A program made the position numbers and the translations under genes. A stretch of 64,000 nt of DNA. Origin: Rahnella aceris. Lineage in GTDB: Bacteria > Pseudomonadota > Gammaproteobacteria > Enterobacterales > Enterobacteriaceae. Shown here piece by piece: positions 1-11,013 of this stretch. The notes beneath the pieces are model-generated. The model did not search any database. It was not told where the DNA came from and saw nothing but the letters and a program-made list of their open reading frames with translations. The stretch is taken from NCBI RefSeq assembly GCF_011684115.1, contig NZ_JAADJV010000001.1:992001-1056000 (forward strand). The letters run 5' to 3'. The first letter of the stretch is position 1; each line of letters starts with the position of its first letter.

Positions 1-2
1 AA

Positions 3-704
3 GATCTGACCCGCGATGATATCGACACGATACAACGCCAGGTGGTCGGTTCGGGCATGTATTGCCTCGGCTCCTGCCAGACCAATGGCATGCATGCCTC
101 ACTGCGCGTACTCACCGAGGCGCTCAGGGCTATCCAATGCAACGCCTCGCATATTGTGTCGGTTGAAACCGATATCGTGCATCCGGATACGCCTAACGGT
201 GTACTCGGCACCCGATCATTCGAGGGACGCCTGCAGGATGCGCGCGACAATCTCCGTCCGAGCTTCTCACAAATTGCCATGAGTCAGGACAAGGTGATGC
301 CCTGGGCACCGTTAGTGAATACCGTCTCATTACGCGCGCCTGTGCATGCACCCGGCTATCAGATTAACCGTTTCATCGTTAAGGATGGCGGTGCGTTAAC
401 CCCCGGTCTCATTGAGGCGGCGATTGAGCGGGTGAGCGGGACGCATCCTCATGTTGTGAAAGCATCGCGGTCACCGTTAGGAAGCCGTGCATATGCCTTC
501 GAGCGCCGGTGTTCAACCATTCTTTCCGATCAGAATCACTTGCTCATTCTCCGGCCAGCCTATCTGGCCAGTCAGAATTTGAGTGAGGTCATCATCCAGT
601 CGTTTGTTAACAACACCGTCGGCTATAGCGCTGTGGTACGTGCTGTAGCGCGTAGCCTCGCGCTTGGCCTGCCAGTGGCAACTTTCCAGGGGATTGAAAA
701 ATGA
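3..704 (+). CDS. Partial GAPDH-superfamily dehydrogenase-like protein (C-terminal part)
   Basis: The gene enters from the left edge, so its start and probable N-terminal Rossmann domain are missing. What remains resembles the catalytic half of glyceraldehyde-3-phosphate dehydrogenase. It has a GSCQTN segment in place of the SCTTN catalytic-cysteine motif, a later IVHPDT histidine, an SLRAP segment like FRVP, and a terminal NNTVGYSAVV like NEFGYSNRV. The Cys-to-His distance is about eight residues longer than in ordinary GapA, so this is a divergent paralogue. It overlaps the next gene by four bases (ATGA), which indicates an operon with a kinase-like protein and a drug exporter. A role as modified biosynthetic enzyme or as self-resistance copy of GAPDH is inference. 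The family assignment is by eye and moderate. Confidence 0.5.
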   Translation, partial: DLTRDDIDTIQRQVVGSGMYCLGSCQTNGMHASLRVLTEALRAIQCNASHIVSVETDIVHPDTPNGVLGTRSFEGRLQDARDNLRPSFSQIAMSQDKVMPWAPLVNTVSLRAPVHAPGYQINRFIVKDGGALTPGLIEAAIERVSGTHPHVVKASRSPLGSRAYAFERRCSTILSDQNHLLILRPAYLASQNLSEVIIQSFVNNTVGYSAVVRAVARSLALGLPVATFQGIEK

Positions 705-1681
705 CAAGCTCACATACTGTAGATTTTTTGAGTTCAGGCTTCGTTGTGAAGACGGCCATGTCCGAAATGTTCAATGGCAAACTGAAAGCCGAAGTCGATC
801 AGATCCGGGCATTGCACGATATTTATCCGGAACTGATGGTGCCGGTCTTGCACGACGGGCTGGCAGCCGGGCGGCAATTTTATATTCTCGAGAAGATGGA
901 TTCCCTTCCGCTGTCCAGGATCGTCTTTGACGAACAACGGTCGCTGGCTGAGCGCAGGATGATCGTCAGAAACGCACTGGAAAATGTACAGAAAGCGATC
1001 AGCCTGGAATCAGAAACCTCGTCGGCAATAACCCACGAGATGCCCGCCAGATTACAGGAAGAGTGGGAAGGCACGCGCTTCGCTCATGAGCTGTTTGATA
1101 AACCTATTCTGCTTAACGGGGTGCGTTTCAGTACCACGGCCCGGGAAGTCTATGAAAGAGCGCTGGAGCTGGCCCGGACTGAAGAGTTCAGATCGGTAGA
1201 AAAAGCCCATTTCAATTTTCACTTCGGCAATGTGCTCTATAACGAGGAGCATGCTCAGACACGTTTCATTGACCCTGACTTTTCCGTCCGCGGGCTGGAT
1301 CCGCTTTTCGGCTTCTCGCGGTTTGCTTTTTCGTTCTGGCATGAGCTTGCGGCAGAGGTAAAGGATGCAGTCAAAATGGTCCCGATGGCGGATGCACTGA
1401 TGTTCGTGCTGGCGAAGCCGGACTACGGCAGCATTCTTAGCGAGATCCCTGAGTTAGGCGGTATTTCCGGCCTGCTGCCGCTGATGGGGGAAAGTATGCG
1501 CAACCGGTTCTATGTCCTCACCACCTACTGTTTCCTGAGGAGTATCCGCATCAACGGCAGTAAACAGCCCTGGAAAGCGCCGCGCTCTCCCGTTGTTGCC
1601 AGCCCGGAAGAAGTGCTGATGCTGGGCCTGCTGGCCTACCTCGAAGGACCGGTTGCTGAGGCTGAAAGCCTCTGTGCGTAA
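701..1681 (+). CDS. Aminoglycoside/homoserine-kinase-fold phosphotransferase-like protein
   Basis: 326 residues with the layout of the APH/choline-kinase fold. A short N-lobe carries a VVK lysine (about residues 14-18) and an EVDQIRAL helix. A hinge follows at YILEKM. The catalytic loop is HFNFHFGNVL, matching HGDxHxGN, and the metal site is FIDPDF, matching IDWE/IDPD. The N-lobe is shorter than usual and no clear glycine loop is visible. It starts inside the stop codon of the preceding gene and is followed 28 bases later by an exporter. In such a setting these proteins either phosphorylate a small molecule during biosynthesis or inactivate it for self-protection. The substrate is unknown. 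Confidence 0.6.
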   Translation: MTSSHTVDFLSSGFVVKTAMSEMFNGKLKAEVDQIRALHDIYPELMVPVLHDGLAAGRQFYILEKMDSLPLSRIVFDEQRSLAERRMIVRNALENVQKAISLESETSSAITHEMPARLQEEWEGTRFAHELFDKPILLNGVRFSTTAREVYERALELARTEEFRSVEKAHFNFHFGNVLYNEEHAQTRFIDPDFSVRGLDPLFGFSRFAFSFWHELAAEVKDAVKMVPMADALMFVLAKPDYGSILSEIPELGGISGLLPLMGESMRNRFYVLTTYCFLRSIRINGSKQPWKAPRSPVVASPEEVLMLGLLAYLEGPVAEAESLCA

Positions 1682-1709
1682 TTTCAATTCAATATAGGAT
1701 GATAAGGAT

Positions 1710-3092
1710 ATGTCGCTGGTAAGCAGTAGTCCCTTAGAACAAGGATTTGAGGCGCCAAGGCGCTATCTGGCGGCTGCCGCCATTTTGATTGGCGTGGTTA
1801 TGGCGGCGCTGGACAGTTCCATCGTCAATATTTCCTTGCCCTCTATTGCGGAGGCTTTACGGGTAGATTCAGCCTCTGTCATCTGGGTGACCAACGCCTA
1901 TCAGGTTGCCAGCGCTGCAACGATGTTGATCTGTGCATCGCTGGGTTCGAGGATAGGGGAGCGGCGCTTCTACACCGCTGGCATGGTGCTGTTTACGCTG
2001 GCATCGCTGGGCTGTAGCCTCTCCCCGACCTTCGGCATGCTGGTTGCCATGCGTATACTTCAGGGGGTGAGCTATGCGGTCATGATCAGCGTCGGGCTGG
2101 GTCTGTACAGGGTTATCTTTCCGCCGCATACGTTGGGCACCATTTTAGGGCTGAACGCGCTGGCTTTTGCGGTGGGGACGGCCATCGGCCCGGCGTTAGG
2201 CGGCCTGATCATCTCTTATCTGGACTGGCCATGGTTGTTCTATATCAATCTCCCGCTGGGTGCACTTGCCATTGTCTTCTCCCTGATCTCCCTGGGCGTC
2301 GATACTGAGAAGGAAAAAGGCTTCGACTGGGGAGGTGCGGTGACCTCAGCCGTCGCTTTAGGGCTGATGGTCATCGCTGTGGATCAGATCGGGCGCTGGG
2401 ATAGCCGCATACTCATGCTTTGCGGCGTCGCCTCGGTGCTGCTGCTGGCCATCTTTGTCAGCGTGCAGACGCGCTCAAAAAGCCCGTTGTTGCCGCTCGA
2501 TATATTCCGTTCAAGGCGGTATACCTTTGCGGTGATCTCTTCTGTCTCAATGTTTGTGGCACAGGGGATGGCGCTGGTGGGGTTACCCTTTGTACTGCAG
2601 CATGCCTATCACTATTCGGTGCTGGAATCGGCGTTCATCTTTACACCGTGGCCGGTTGCCGTTGCAATCTGCGCTCCGGTGGCGGGCAGGCTGTCCAATC
2701 GTTTAAATCCTACCCAGATATCGACAGCCGGCGTGGTGATTTTCTCTCTGGGTTTAGGATCTCTGGCTCTGTTGCCGCAAGCGGCGACGGTGAATGATTT
2801 TCTCTGGCGCGTGGCGGTTTGCGGGATTGGCTATGGACTGTTCCTGCCGCCGAATAATAAAGAGATGTTCTCGAATGTGGCACCGAACCGAACGGTCACG
2901 GCCTCGGGGGTATTGTCAACCGCCAGGACAGCAGGGCAATCCATTGGTGCGGCGCTGGTCGCGATGGTTATTGCACTGTTGAACGGACTGACGGGGCAGG
3001 CGGGGGCACAGTTCGCCGTCTATGTCTTCGGGCTGGCCTGTCTTATCTCTGCGCTATCTTCTGTCTCAAGTATGCTGCGCCTGCACCGGTAA
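1710..3092 (+). CDS. DHA2-family (EmrB/QacA-type) MFS drug exporter
   Basis: 460 residues, almost wholly hydrophobic, with the hallmarks of 14-helix drug:proton antiporters. These are the LDSSIVNISLPSIA motif in the first helix, WVTNAYQVASAA in the second, GSRIGERR in the loop, and the antiporter motif GTAIGPALGG in helix five. It is an inner-membrane protein that should export a small molecule using the proton gradient. It is the last gene of the truncated operon and is followed by a strong hairpin terminator. Its position after a dehydrogenase-like and a kinase-like gene suggests it exports the operon's product or an inactivated toxin. Confidence 0.85.
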   Translation: MSLVSSSPLEQGFEAPRRYLAAAAILIGVVMAALDSSIVNISLPSIAEALRVDSASVIWVTNAYQVASAATMLICASLGSRIGERRFYTAGMVLFTLASLGCSLSPTFGMLVAMRILQGVSYAVMISVGLGLYRVIFPPHTLGTILGLNALAFAVGTAIGPALGGLIISYLDWPWLFYINLPLGALAIVFSLISLGVDTEKEKGFDWGGAVTSAVALGLMVIAVDQIGRWDSRILMLCGVASVLLLAIFVSVQTRSKSPLLPLDIFRSRRYTFAVISSVSMFVAQGMALVGLPFVLQHAYHYSVLESAFIFTPWPVAVAICAPVAGRLSNRLNPTQISTAGVVIFSLGLGSLALLPQAATVNDFLWRVAVCGIGYGLFLPPNNKEMFSNVAPNRTVTASGVLSTARTAGQSIGAALVAMVIALLNGLTGQAGAQFAVYVFGLACLISALSSVSSMLRLHR

Positions 3093-3111
3093 CAGAGGTT
3101 ATGCGTTATGC

Positions 3112-3149
3112 CCGCCGCAGGATAAATGCCATCCTGCGGCGGCTTTTCT
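3112..3149 (+). terminator. Rho-independent terminator
   Basis: A perfect 12-bp stem (CCGCCGCAGGAT with ATCCTGCGGCGG) has a 7-base loop and is followed by CTTTTCT, 20 bases after the exporter stop codon. The converging operon on the other strand ends just beyond it. Confidence 0.85.
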
Positions 3150-3171
3150 GACGAATGGGTTATTCAGGCAT

Positions 3172-4089
3172 TCACCGGTCAGATGACAAAAAATCCGCAT
3201 ATCCTGCTTTAGTGTCCGCGCTCTTTGACGCGTTAATGGCGATGCTGGCAGTCATGCCCGCCACTAATTCGACCCCGTTGGGCAGATGATCAATATGGAT
3301 GCGTACCGGAATACGCTGAGCGAGTCGCACCCAGCTAAACGTGGACTCTACATCCGGCAGGCCCTGGCTACCGGGTGCGTCATTGCTATCATCTATCCCG
3401 CGACCAATGCTTTCTACGTGGCCTGTCAGCGCAGGTGCATATCCCATCAGCACGATTTTTGCCGTGCTACCGACATGAATACGCTGCATTTTCGTTTCCT
3501 CAAAATAACCCACTACCCAGAAACTGCTGGCATCAATAATGGCAACTTTTGTCTCCCCCGCGTTGGCATAATCGCCGGGACGCAGTCTCAGATGCGTGAC
3601 ATAGCCGTCTGCCGGAGAATGAATTATCGCGCGGGAAAGATTGAGTTTTGCCAGTTCCAGCGCGGCCAGCGCCCCCTGATATTCCGCCGCCGCAACGCCC
3701 GCCGCACTGCTGGTATTTTGTATATCTTCTTTAGAGATTACTCCGCTAATCTGACTGCGACGTCTGGCAGCATCCTGACGCATTTGCATTTCATTTCGCT
3801 TCGCGTCAACCTCAGCCTGAGCGCTGAGCACCGCCAGTTTCAACCATTGCGGATCGATTGAATAAAGAATATCTCCGCGATTAACCCATTGGTTATCCAT
3901 CACGGCAACGCGGTTTACCGGCCCGGAAACATCTGGCGTGATTTGCACCACATCTGCCCGTACCCGACCGTCACGCGTCCAGGGCGTCTGTGCATAATGT
4001 TTCCACAGCATGAAGGCAATAATGGCTGCCACCATGACGGCGCTTAGTGTAAATATATAGCGGCCTAACAGCGAAAAAAATGGTTTCAT
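3172..4089 (-). CDS. HlyD/EmrA-family periplasmic adaptor (AaeA-like)
   Basis: 305 residues. One N-terminal membrane anchor (about residues 8-30) is followed by a barrel-sandwich (lipoyl) domain beginning VRADVVQITPDVSGPV, a short alpha-helical hairpin, the second lipoyl half (IIHSPADGYV, about residue 160), and a beta-barrel with GYFEETKMQRI. This is the AaeA/EmrA type that couples an inner-membrane efflux protein to the outer membrane. Its start overlaps the stop of the DUF1656 gene (ATGA), and it is the third gene of a FUSC-DUF1656-HlyD operon. By analogy with AaeAB the substrates would be aromatic carboxylates, which is inference. Confidence 0.8.
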   Translation of the reverse strand: MKPFFSLLGRYIFTLSAVMVAAIIAFMLWKHYAQTPWTRDGRVRADVVQITPDVSGPVNRVAVMDNQWVNRGDILYSIDPQWLKLAVLSAQAEVDAKRNEMQMRQDAARRRSQISGVISKEDIQNTSSAAGVAAAEYQGALAALELAKLNLSRAIIHSPADGYVTHLRLRPGDYANAGETKVAIIDASSFWVVGYFEETKMQRIHVGSTAKIVLMGYAPALTGHVESIGRGIDDSNDAPGSQGLPDVESTFSWVRLAQRIPVRIHIDHLPNGVELVAGMTASIAINASKSADTKAGYADFLSSDR

Positions 4090-4301
4090 ACTGATAATCC
4101 TGACGCGTCCAGCCCCTGCATTAACAAGGCAAAGATAATAATAAAAGTCGTGAAATCAATGAGCGGCCGGCAGGGTAAACGCCGATAGAATCTGCTAAAA
4201 GATAAAAAGGGCGTGATTAAAATCGTGCCGGAAAATGCCATCAAAGCCATGACTAATAAGCCAGGCAAAAAGACGCCACCGATATTAATGTCAGTAATCA
4301 T
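4086..4301 (-). CDS. DUF1656 small membrane protein (AaeX-like)
   Basis: 71 residues with two predicted membrane helices and the typical start 'ITDINIGGVFLPGLLV', as in AaeX/DUF1656 proteins. These nearly always sit between or beside a FUSC pump and a HlyD adaptor. The start overlaps the end of the FUSC gene by 11 bases and the stop overlaps the HlyD start by 4, so the three are translationally coupled. The molecular role of the family is not established. Confidence 0.85.
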   Translation of the reverse strand: MITDINIGGVFLPGLLVMALMAFSGTILITPFLSFSRFYRRLPCRPLIDFTTFIIIFALLMQGLDASGLSV

Positions 4302-6318
4302 GTGACTGTTCCTTATCCCTCTCTTTTAATGCACAGTTTTTTAACGCACAGTGCAGATCAATAATATGCTCAATAAGAGCGTGCGGTTGTTGATGTGAAA
4401 CCGGCGGGTTAATGGCGAGTATCAGGCTAATACGTTTCTGTAATTCACCGGGCTGCGCACCGCGGGCCAGCAGGTTGAGAAGTGTATTTACCTGTAATGC
4501 GGTTTCTCCCTCCAGCTTATTCAGTGAGCGTTTTAAATAAGTCACTGCAAGTCCAATATTTAAATAATGCAGCAGGCTATTAAGCACCGAGTCCGCCGTC
4601 TGGTTACTGCGCGGGAGCCGGGGCAGGATCAGGGCAGTTCGATCTATCATCAGATTCACCCAGGCCACATCATTCATGGATGAGAGACCCTTTGCGCGAT
4701 ATCTGATGTCACGGCGACATCGGTGCAGCAGACGACGGATAGCAGAATCCGCCTGTACGGTCTGTAATAAACCCATACTGACCACGGCATAGCCGGTTGC
4801 GGCAAATAACGCGACCGCCGTGTTGATGGCAGTGGCAAAGTCACCACTGTAGCGCGCGCCTAATTCAGACAAGATGGGCAGTGTCAGCGTGATGCCCATG
4901 GCCATGAACGTGGTGGGCGGTCTGGCCTGCAGAGATCCGGCCAGCAAATAAGCAGGCGCAAGTACCGCAACCAGCACACTAAATTCGGTTACCTGGGGGA
5001 GAAGGATGAAGCTATAAATCAGGCTGATAATCACGCCATAGACGGAGCCTGCAATATATTTAACGATATGAGGAACCGGCGTGTCGAAACTGCCAAATAA
5101 TGTGCAGCAGACGCCGAGAATCGATACCGCTGTGGCGCCATCGGGCCACGCGGAGTAAATCCACAGCAGACAGCCACTGAATATGATGGCAAACGCCCCC
5201 AGCGCAGCACGCGCAGCCGTAAAATGATCCCGGTGGTAAACGTAACCTTTTGCCTCTTCGGCTCCATCAATCATATGCTCAGGTTTGGCCAAAAGGAGGG
5301 CATGAGAAAGCTGTTCGCATTGCTGCAAAAGCATGATTGTCTCTTCCAGCCGTTTGACAAAATTAACGCGCAGCGCTTCTTTAAAATTTAATTCGTCAGC
5401 GGATGACCGGTGTCGCAACGCCACACAACGTCGCCGCAGCCTTTCAGCACCGGCCTTACGCGCGGTTGAATCCTCACAGGCGAGCCAGTCTGTGACCTCA
5501 CTGACCAGCGTCGCAATGCTGTCCGGTAAGAGGTTTAATTCGTGCAGATAATCATGTAACTGGTTACTCACAACCAAAAGCCGCGACAATCTGTCATGTA
5601 TTAACTGACGTGCTTTACGTGATGATTTTGATATCGCGAAGTCATAGGGCAGATGATGACCAAACCCGTCAAGGGACTGTAACGTCAGCGCAAGCTGAAG
5701 CTGCTTTTCTTTCTCGCCGGCTTCTCTTTTTAACGTGTCAATCACCATCTGGCGGGCATCACGCTGTGTTACCGCGAGCTTGCTGTTGAAAAGACCCGTA
5801 ATGCGTTTGGGTATGACATAGCGGTGGATAAAGCTGGCACACAGGATCCCGATCATGATCTCCTGTACCCGGGTGATGGCGATGTCAAAAATTGCGCCGG
5901 GTTCGAACACCGCAGGAAAACCAATAAGACTTGCCGTGTAGCCCGCCAGAACAAAAGCATAGGCGCGGGGGGTACGGTCAAGCTGCGAAAAATAAAGGCA
6001 AAGTGTTATCCAGCCGGTCAGTACCAGACTGCAAATTATCGGTGTGTTGACAAAATTGGGCACAATCACCACCGTCATCGCCGCGCCTGTGATCGTGCCC
6101 GTCAGGCGATAAACGCTTCGGCTCAGTGAGGCACCGACGGACGTCTGCGAAACGATATAGACAGTAATAATTGACCAGGAAGGCCTGTCCAGACCGACAG
6201 ACAAAGCGATGTAATAGGCCAGCATGGCAGCGGTAAACGTCTTGGCTGAATATAACAACGCATTCGCATCGTTAAGAAGCAAGGAGGAGGGGAATGCCCT
6301 GCGTAAAGAGTTGAACAT
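4291..6318 (-). CDS. FUSC-family efflux transporter (AaeB-like)
   Basis: About 675 residues from the ATG at 6318. An upstream in-frame TTG at 6339 is a less likely start. Two blocks of membrane helices (roughly residues 20-170 and 365-510) each precede a cytoplasmic helical region, as in AaeB/FUSC proteins. DRPSWSIITVYIV near residue 45 and GSVYRLTGT-type segments are characteristic. It is first gene of the three-gene pump operon, divergent from an AraC regulator at 6444. The order here is FUSC, DUF1656, adaptor. E. coli aaeXAB runs DUF1656, adaptor, FUSC, so this is a separate paralogous system. Export of aromatic acids is inferred. Confidence 0.85.
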   Translation of the reverse strand: MFNSLRRAFPSSLLLNDANALLYSAKTFTAAMLAYYIALSVGLDRPSWSIITVYIVSQTSVGASLSRSVYRLTGTITGAAMTVVIVPNFVNTPIICSLVLTGWITLCLYFSQLDRTPRAYAFVLAGYTASLIGFPAVFEPGAIFDIAITRVQEIMIGILCASFIHRYVIPKRITGLFNSKLAVTQRDARQMVIDTLKREAGEKEKQLQLALTLQSLDGFGHHLPYDFAISKSSRKARQLIHDRLSRLLVVSNQLHDYLHELNLLPDSIATLVSEVTDWLACEDSTARKAGAERLRRRCVALRHRSSADELNFKEALRVNFVKRLEETIMLLQQCEQLSHALLLAKPEHMIDGAEEAKGYVYHRDHFTAARAALGAFAIIFSGCLLWIYSAWPDGATAVSILGVCCTLFGSFDTPVPHIVKYIAGSVYGVIISLIYSFILLPQVTEFSVLVAVLAPAYLLAGSLQARPPTTFMAMGITLTLPILSELGARYSGDFATAINTAVALFAATGYAVVSMGLLQTVQADSAIRRLLHRCRRDIRYRAKGLSSMNDVAWVNLMIDRTALILPRLPRSNQTADSVLNSLLHYLNIGLAVTYLKRSLNKLEGETALQVNTLLNLLARGAQPGELQKRISLILAINPPVSHQQPHALIEHIIDLHCALKNCALKERDKEQSHDY

Positions 6319-6443
6319 GAGAATAATGGCCCCTGGCAAGCGGTGATGGCAAAAGAGTCATTTGCGCATACCGGCAATTATTGCCAGATTACTCAGGGGT
6401 GGAAATACTCTATACTGCCAAAAAATACCTGAATCCGGCCAAT

Positions 6444-7229
6444 ATGACGCTTTCCCGCGACGTTATTTCACTTTTTGATCCCGACTCCACCGGCTGTGCG
6501 GCTGTGGCGCGCCACATTGATTTCACCGAGTACGAAGCGGAAGTTCCCGTTCACACCCATCGAAAGGGACAGTTCATTCTTGCCCTGTATGGTGCGGTAA
6601 CCTGTCGGGCTGAGAATGACATATGGATTGTGCCGCCTCACTGCGGCGTATGGATCCCCGGAGGAACTCCCCATAGTGCGAGAGCCACCTGGAATGCGCA
6701 TCTCAGCTATTTATTTGTTGAGCCGGGAGCCGCCGCACTACCAGAACAATGCTGCACATTTGCTGTTTCTCCCCTTATTCGCGAACTGATTAGTCGTCTG
6801 GTCGGGGAAGATGCGCATTACCCGCCGGACAGCCATGCGGCACGGCTGGCACGGGTCACGCTTGATGAACTGGTGAATATGCCGCAGCAGAATTTTAATT
6901 TGCCGGTCTCAGAAAATCCCAAAATACGAGAGATGGCCGATGCGCTGGTCAGCCATCCGCAAGACCGCAGTACATTGCGTGAGTGGGCAAAACGCCTGGC
7001 ATTAAGTGAACGTTCCCTTGCACGATTTATGGTGCGCGAAACAGGGCTTTCATTCGGACGCTGGCGTCAGCAACTGCATTTGATTATTGCGCTACGGGGG
7101 CTTGCCAGCGGTCAGTCCGTACAAAATGTGGCGAATGAATTAGGCTATGAGTCAGTCAATGCTTTCATCACCATGTTTAAGAAGTCTGTCGGCTGCACGC
7201 CTGCGCTCTATTTTAGTGAAAGAAAATAA
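6444..7229 (+). CDS. AraC-family transcriptional regulator with cupin sensor
   Basis: About 261 residues from ATG 6444 (MTLSRDVISLF). A TTG 63 bases upstream is open but lies in the promoter region, where TATACT sits at 6411. The N-terminal half is a cupin-like sensor (HIDFTEYEAEVPVHTHRKGQ, then WIVPPHCGVWIPGGTPHSA). The C-terminal half carries two helix-turn-helix motifs (LREWAKRLALSERSLARF and VQNVANELGYESVNAFITMFKK). This is the NimR/YdeO-like AraC class that usually controls an adjacent efflux operon. The divergent FUSC operon is the obvious target. The inducer is unknown. Confidence 0.85.
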   Translation: MTLSRDVISLFDPDSTGCAAVARHIDFTEYEAEVPVHTHRKGQFILALYGAVTCRAENDIWIVPPHCGVWIPGGTPHSARATWNAHLSYLFVEPGAAALPEQCCTFAVSPLIRELISRLVGEDAHYPPDSHAARLARVTLDELVNMPQQNFNLPVSENPKIREMADALVSHPQDRSTLREWAKRLALSERSLARFMVRETGLSFGRWRQQLHLIIALRGLASGQSVQNVANELGYESVNAFITMFKKSVGCTPALYFSERK

Positions 7230-7453
7230 GCCTGATACGGCCCGCGGACGATGACCTTCAATGCGCCGTGGCGAGGCATCTGCTGCCAGAACCCGCAAAA
7301 ATCCCCTGTTGTTAATCAAATAAACTGAATCAGTATGTTAAACAAATGATATTTATTCTCATCCTGAGTCGCGTAAAGTAAACCCATCACTAAGCCCTGT
7401 TCCGCATGACAGAGACAGGGCACCGGTTTACAGATTATGAGGATGAAGACGCT

Positions 7454-8479
7454 ATGAAAAAGATTGGATTTTTATCATTCGGGCACTGGACGCCATCCCC
7501 CCAGTCGGGCACGCGCTCGGCGGCTGATGCCTTATTGCAATCTATCGATCTGGCTGTCGCAGCCGAAGAACTGGGGGCCGATGGTGCTTATTTCCGGGTG
7601 CATCATTTTGCGCGCCAGCTTGCGTCGCCTTTCCCGTTGCTGGCAGCCATCGGCGCGAAAACCCGCAAGATTGAGATCGGTACCGGCGTTATCGATATGC
7701 GCTATGAAAATCCGTTGTATATGGCGGAAAGCGCCAGCGCTGCGGATCTGATTTCCGGGGGGCGTTTACAGCTCGGTATCAGCCGTGGTTCGCCTGAGCA
7801 GGTCATCGACGGCTGGCGCTATTTTGGTTATCAGCCGGAAGAAGGCGAAACGGAAGCCGATATGGCGCGCCGTCATACAGAGAAACTGCTTGATGTCCTG
7901 CGCGGCGAAGGTTTTGCGAAACCTAATCCGCAACCGATGTTTGCGAATCCGCCGGGTTTGTTACGCCCTGAACCCTATTCTGCCGGGCTGCGTGAACGTA
8001 TCTGGTGGGGCGCGGGCTCGAATGCTACCGCCGTCTGGGCGGCGAAACTGTGCATGAACCTGCAAAGCTCCACGCTGAAAGATGATGAAACCGGCGAGGC
8101 GTTCCATATTCAGCAGGCGCAGCAAATTCGCGCTTACCGTCAGGCCTGGGCTGAGGCGGGGCATGAGCGTACACCGCGTGTGTCCGTCAGCCGCAGTATT
8201 TTCGCCCTGATGGATGACCGCGACCGCGCGTATTTTGGCGGCAGCGGCGATGATGGCGACAAAGTCGGCTTCCTCGATGAGAAAACCCGGGCGATTTTCG
8301 GCCGCAGCTATGCGGCGACACCGGACAGATTGATCAAATTGCTGAAGCAGGATGAAGCGATCGCCGAAGCCGACACCTTATTGCTGACTGTCCCGAATCA
8401 GCTCGGCGTCGATTACAACGTGCATGTGATTGAGTCAATCCTCAAATATGTCGCCCCTGAAATGGGCTGGCGTGAATAA
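7454..8479 (+). CDS. Luciferase-like (LLM-class) flavin-dependent oxidoreductase
   Basis: 341 residues from ATG 7454, preceded by AGGA about ten bases upstream. A longer frame from 7406 lacks a ribosome site. The TIM-barrel luciferase-like pattern is clear: KKIGFLSFGHWTP at the N-terminus, AEELGADGAYFRVHHF, KIEIGTGVIDMRYENPLYMAE and LISGGRLQLGISRGSP. The family uses FMNH2 or F420 to oxidise small organic substrates. The substrate here cannot be told from sequence. The gene stands alone with its own terminator. Confidence 0.8.
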   Translation: MKKIGFLSFGHWTPSPQSGTRSAADALLQSIDLAVAAEELGADGAYFRVHHFARQLASPFPLLAAIGAKTRKIEIGTGVIDMRYENPLYMAESASAADLISGGRLQLGISRGSPEQVIDGWRYFGYQPEEGETEADMARRHTEKLLDVLRGEGFAKPNPQPMFANPPGLLRPEPYSAGLRERIWWGAGSNATAVWAAKLCMNLQSSTLKDDETGEAFHIQQAQQIRAYRQAWAEAGHERTPRVSVSRSIFALMDDRDRAYFGGSGDDGDKVGFLDEKTRAIFGRSYAATPDRLIKLLKQDEAIAEADTLLLTVPNQLGVDYNVHVIESILKYVAPEMGWRE

Positions 8480-8504
8480 TCGCTGAAGAAAGTTTCAGAA
8501 ACCC

Positions 8505-8538
8505 AAAGCCCGCATGAGGAAACTCAGGCGGGCTTTTT
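8505..8538 (+). terminator. Rho-independent terminator
   Basis: The hairpin AAAGCCCGC..TGAG / CTCA..GCGGGCTTTTT with a GAAA loop follows the LLM oxidoreductase stop by about 25 bases. Confidence 0.8.
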
Positions 8539-8644
8539 GCATTTTGAGACGCTGACAGAGAAACCTCTGTCAGTCAGGGGCTATTCTATAATCAGAGTGG
8601 GTGGCATTTTGGTGATAAAACCCGCAAAAAGCGCGTATAAGTCC

Positions 8645-10952
<2,308 letters not shown>

Positions 10953-10976
10953 TCTGAACTGATCGTTTGAAAGCCA

Positions 10977-11013
10977 AAAGCCCGCTTAAATTTTATTAAG
11001 CGGGCTTTTTTTT
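10977..11013. terminator. Bidirectional terminator between katG and the FAD oxidase
   Basis: The stem AAAAGCCCGCTTAA / TTAAGCGGGCTTTT has a 6-base loop with a T-run on the plus strand and an A-run preceding it. It can therefore end both katG and the converging operon. Confidence 0.85.
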
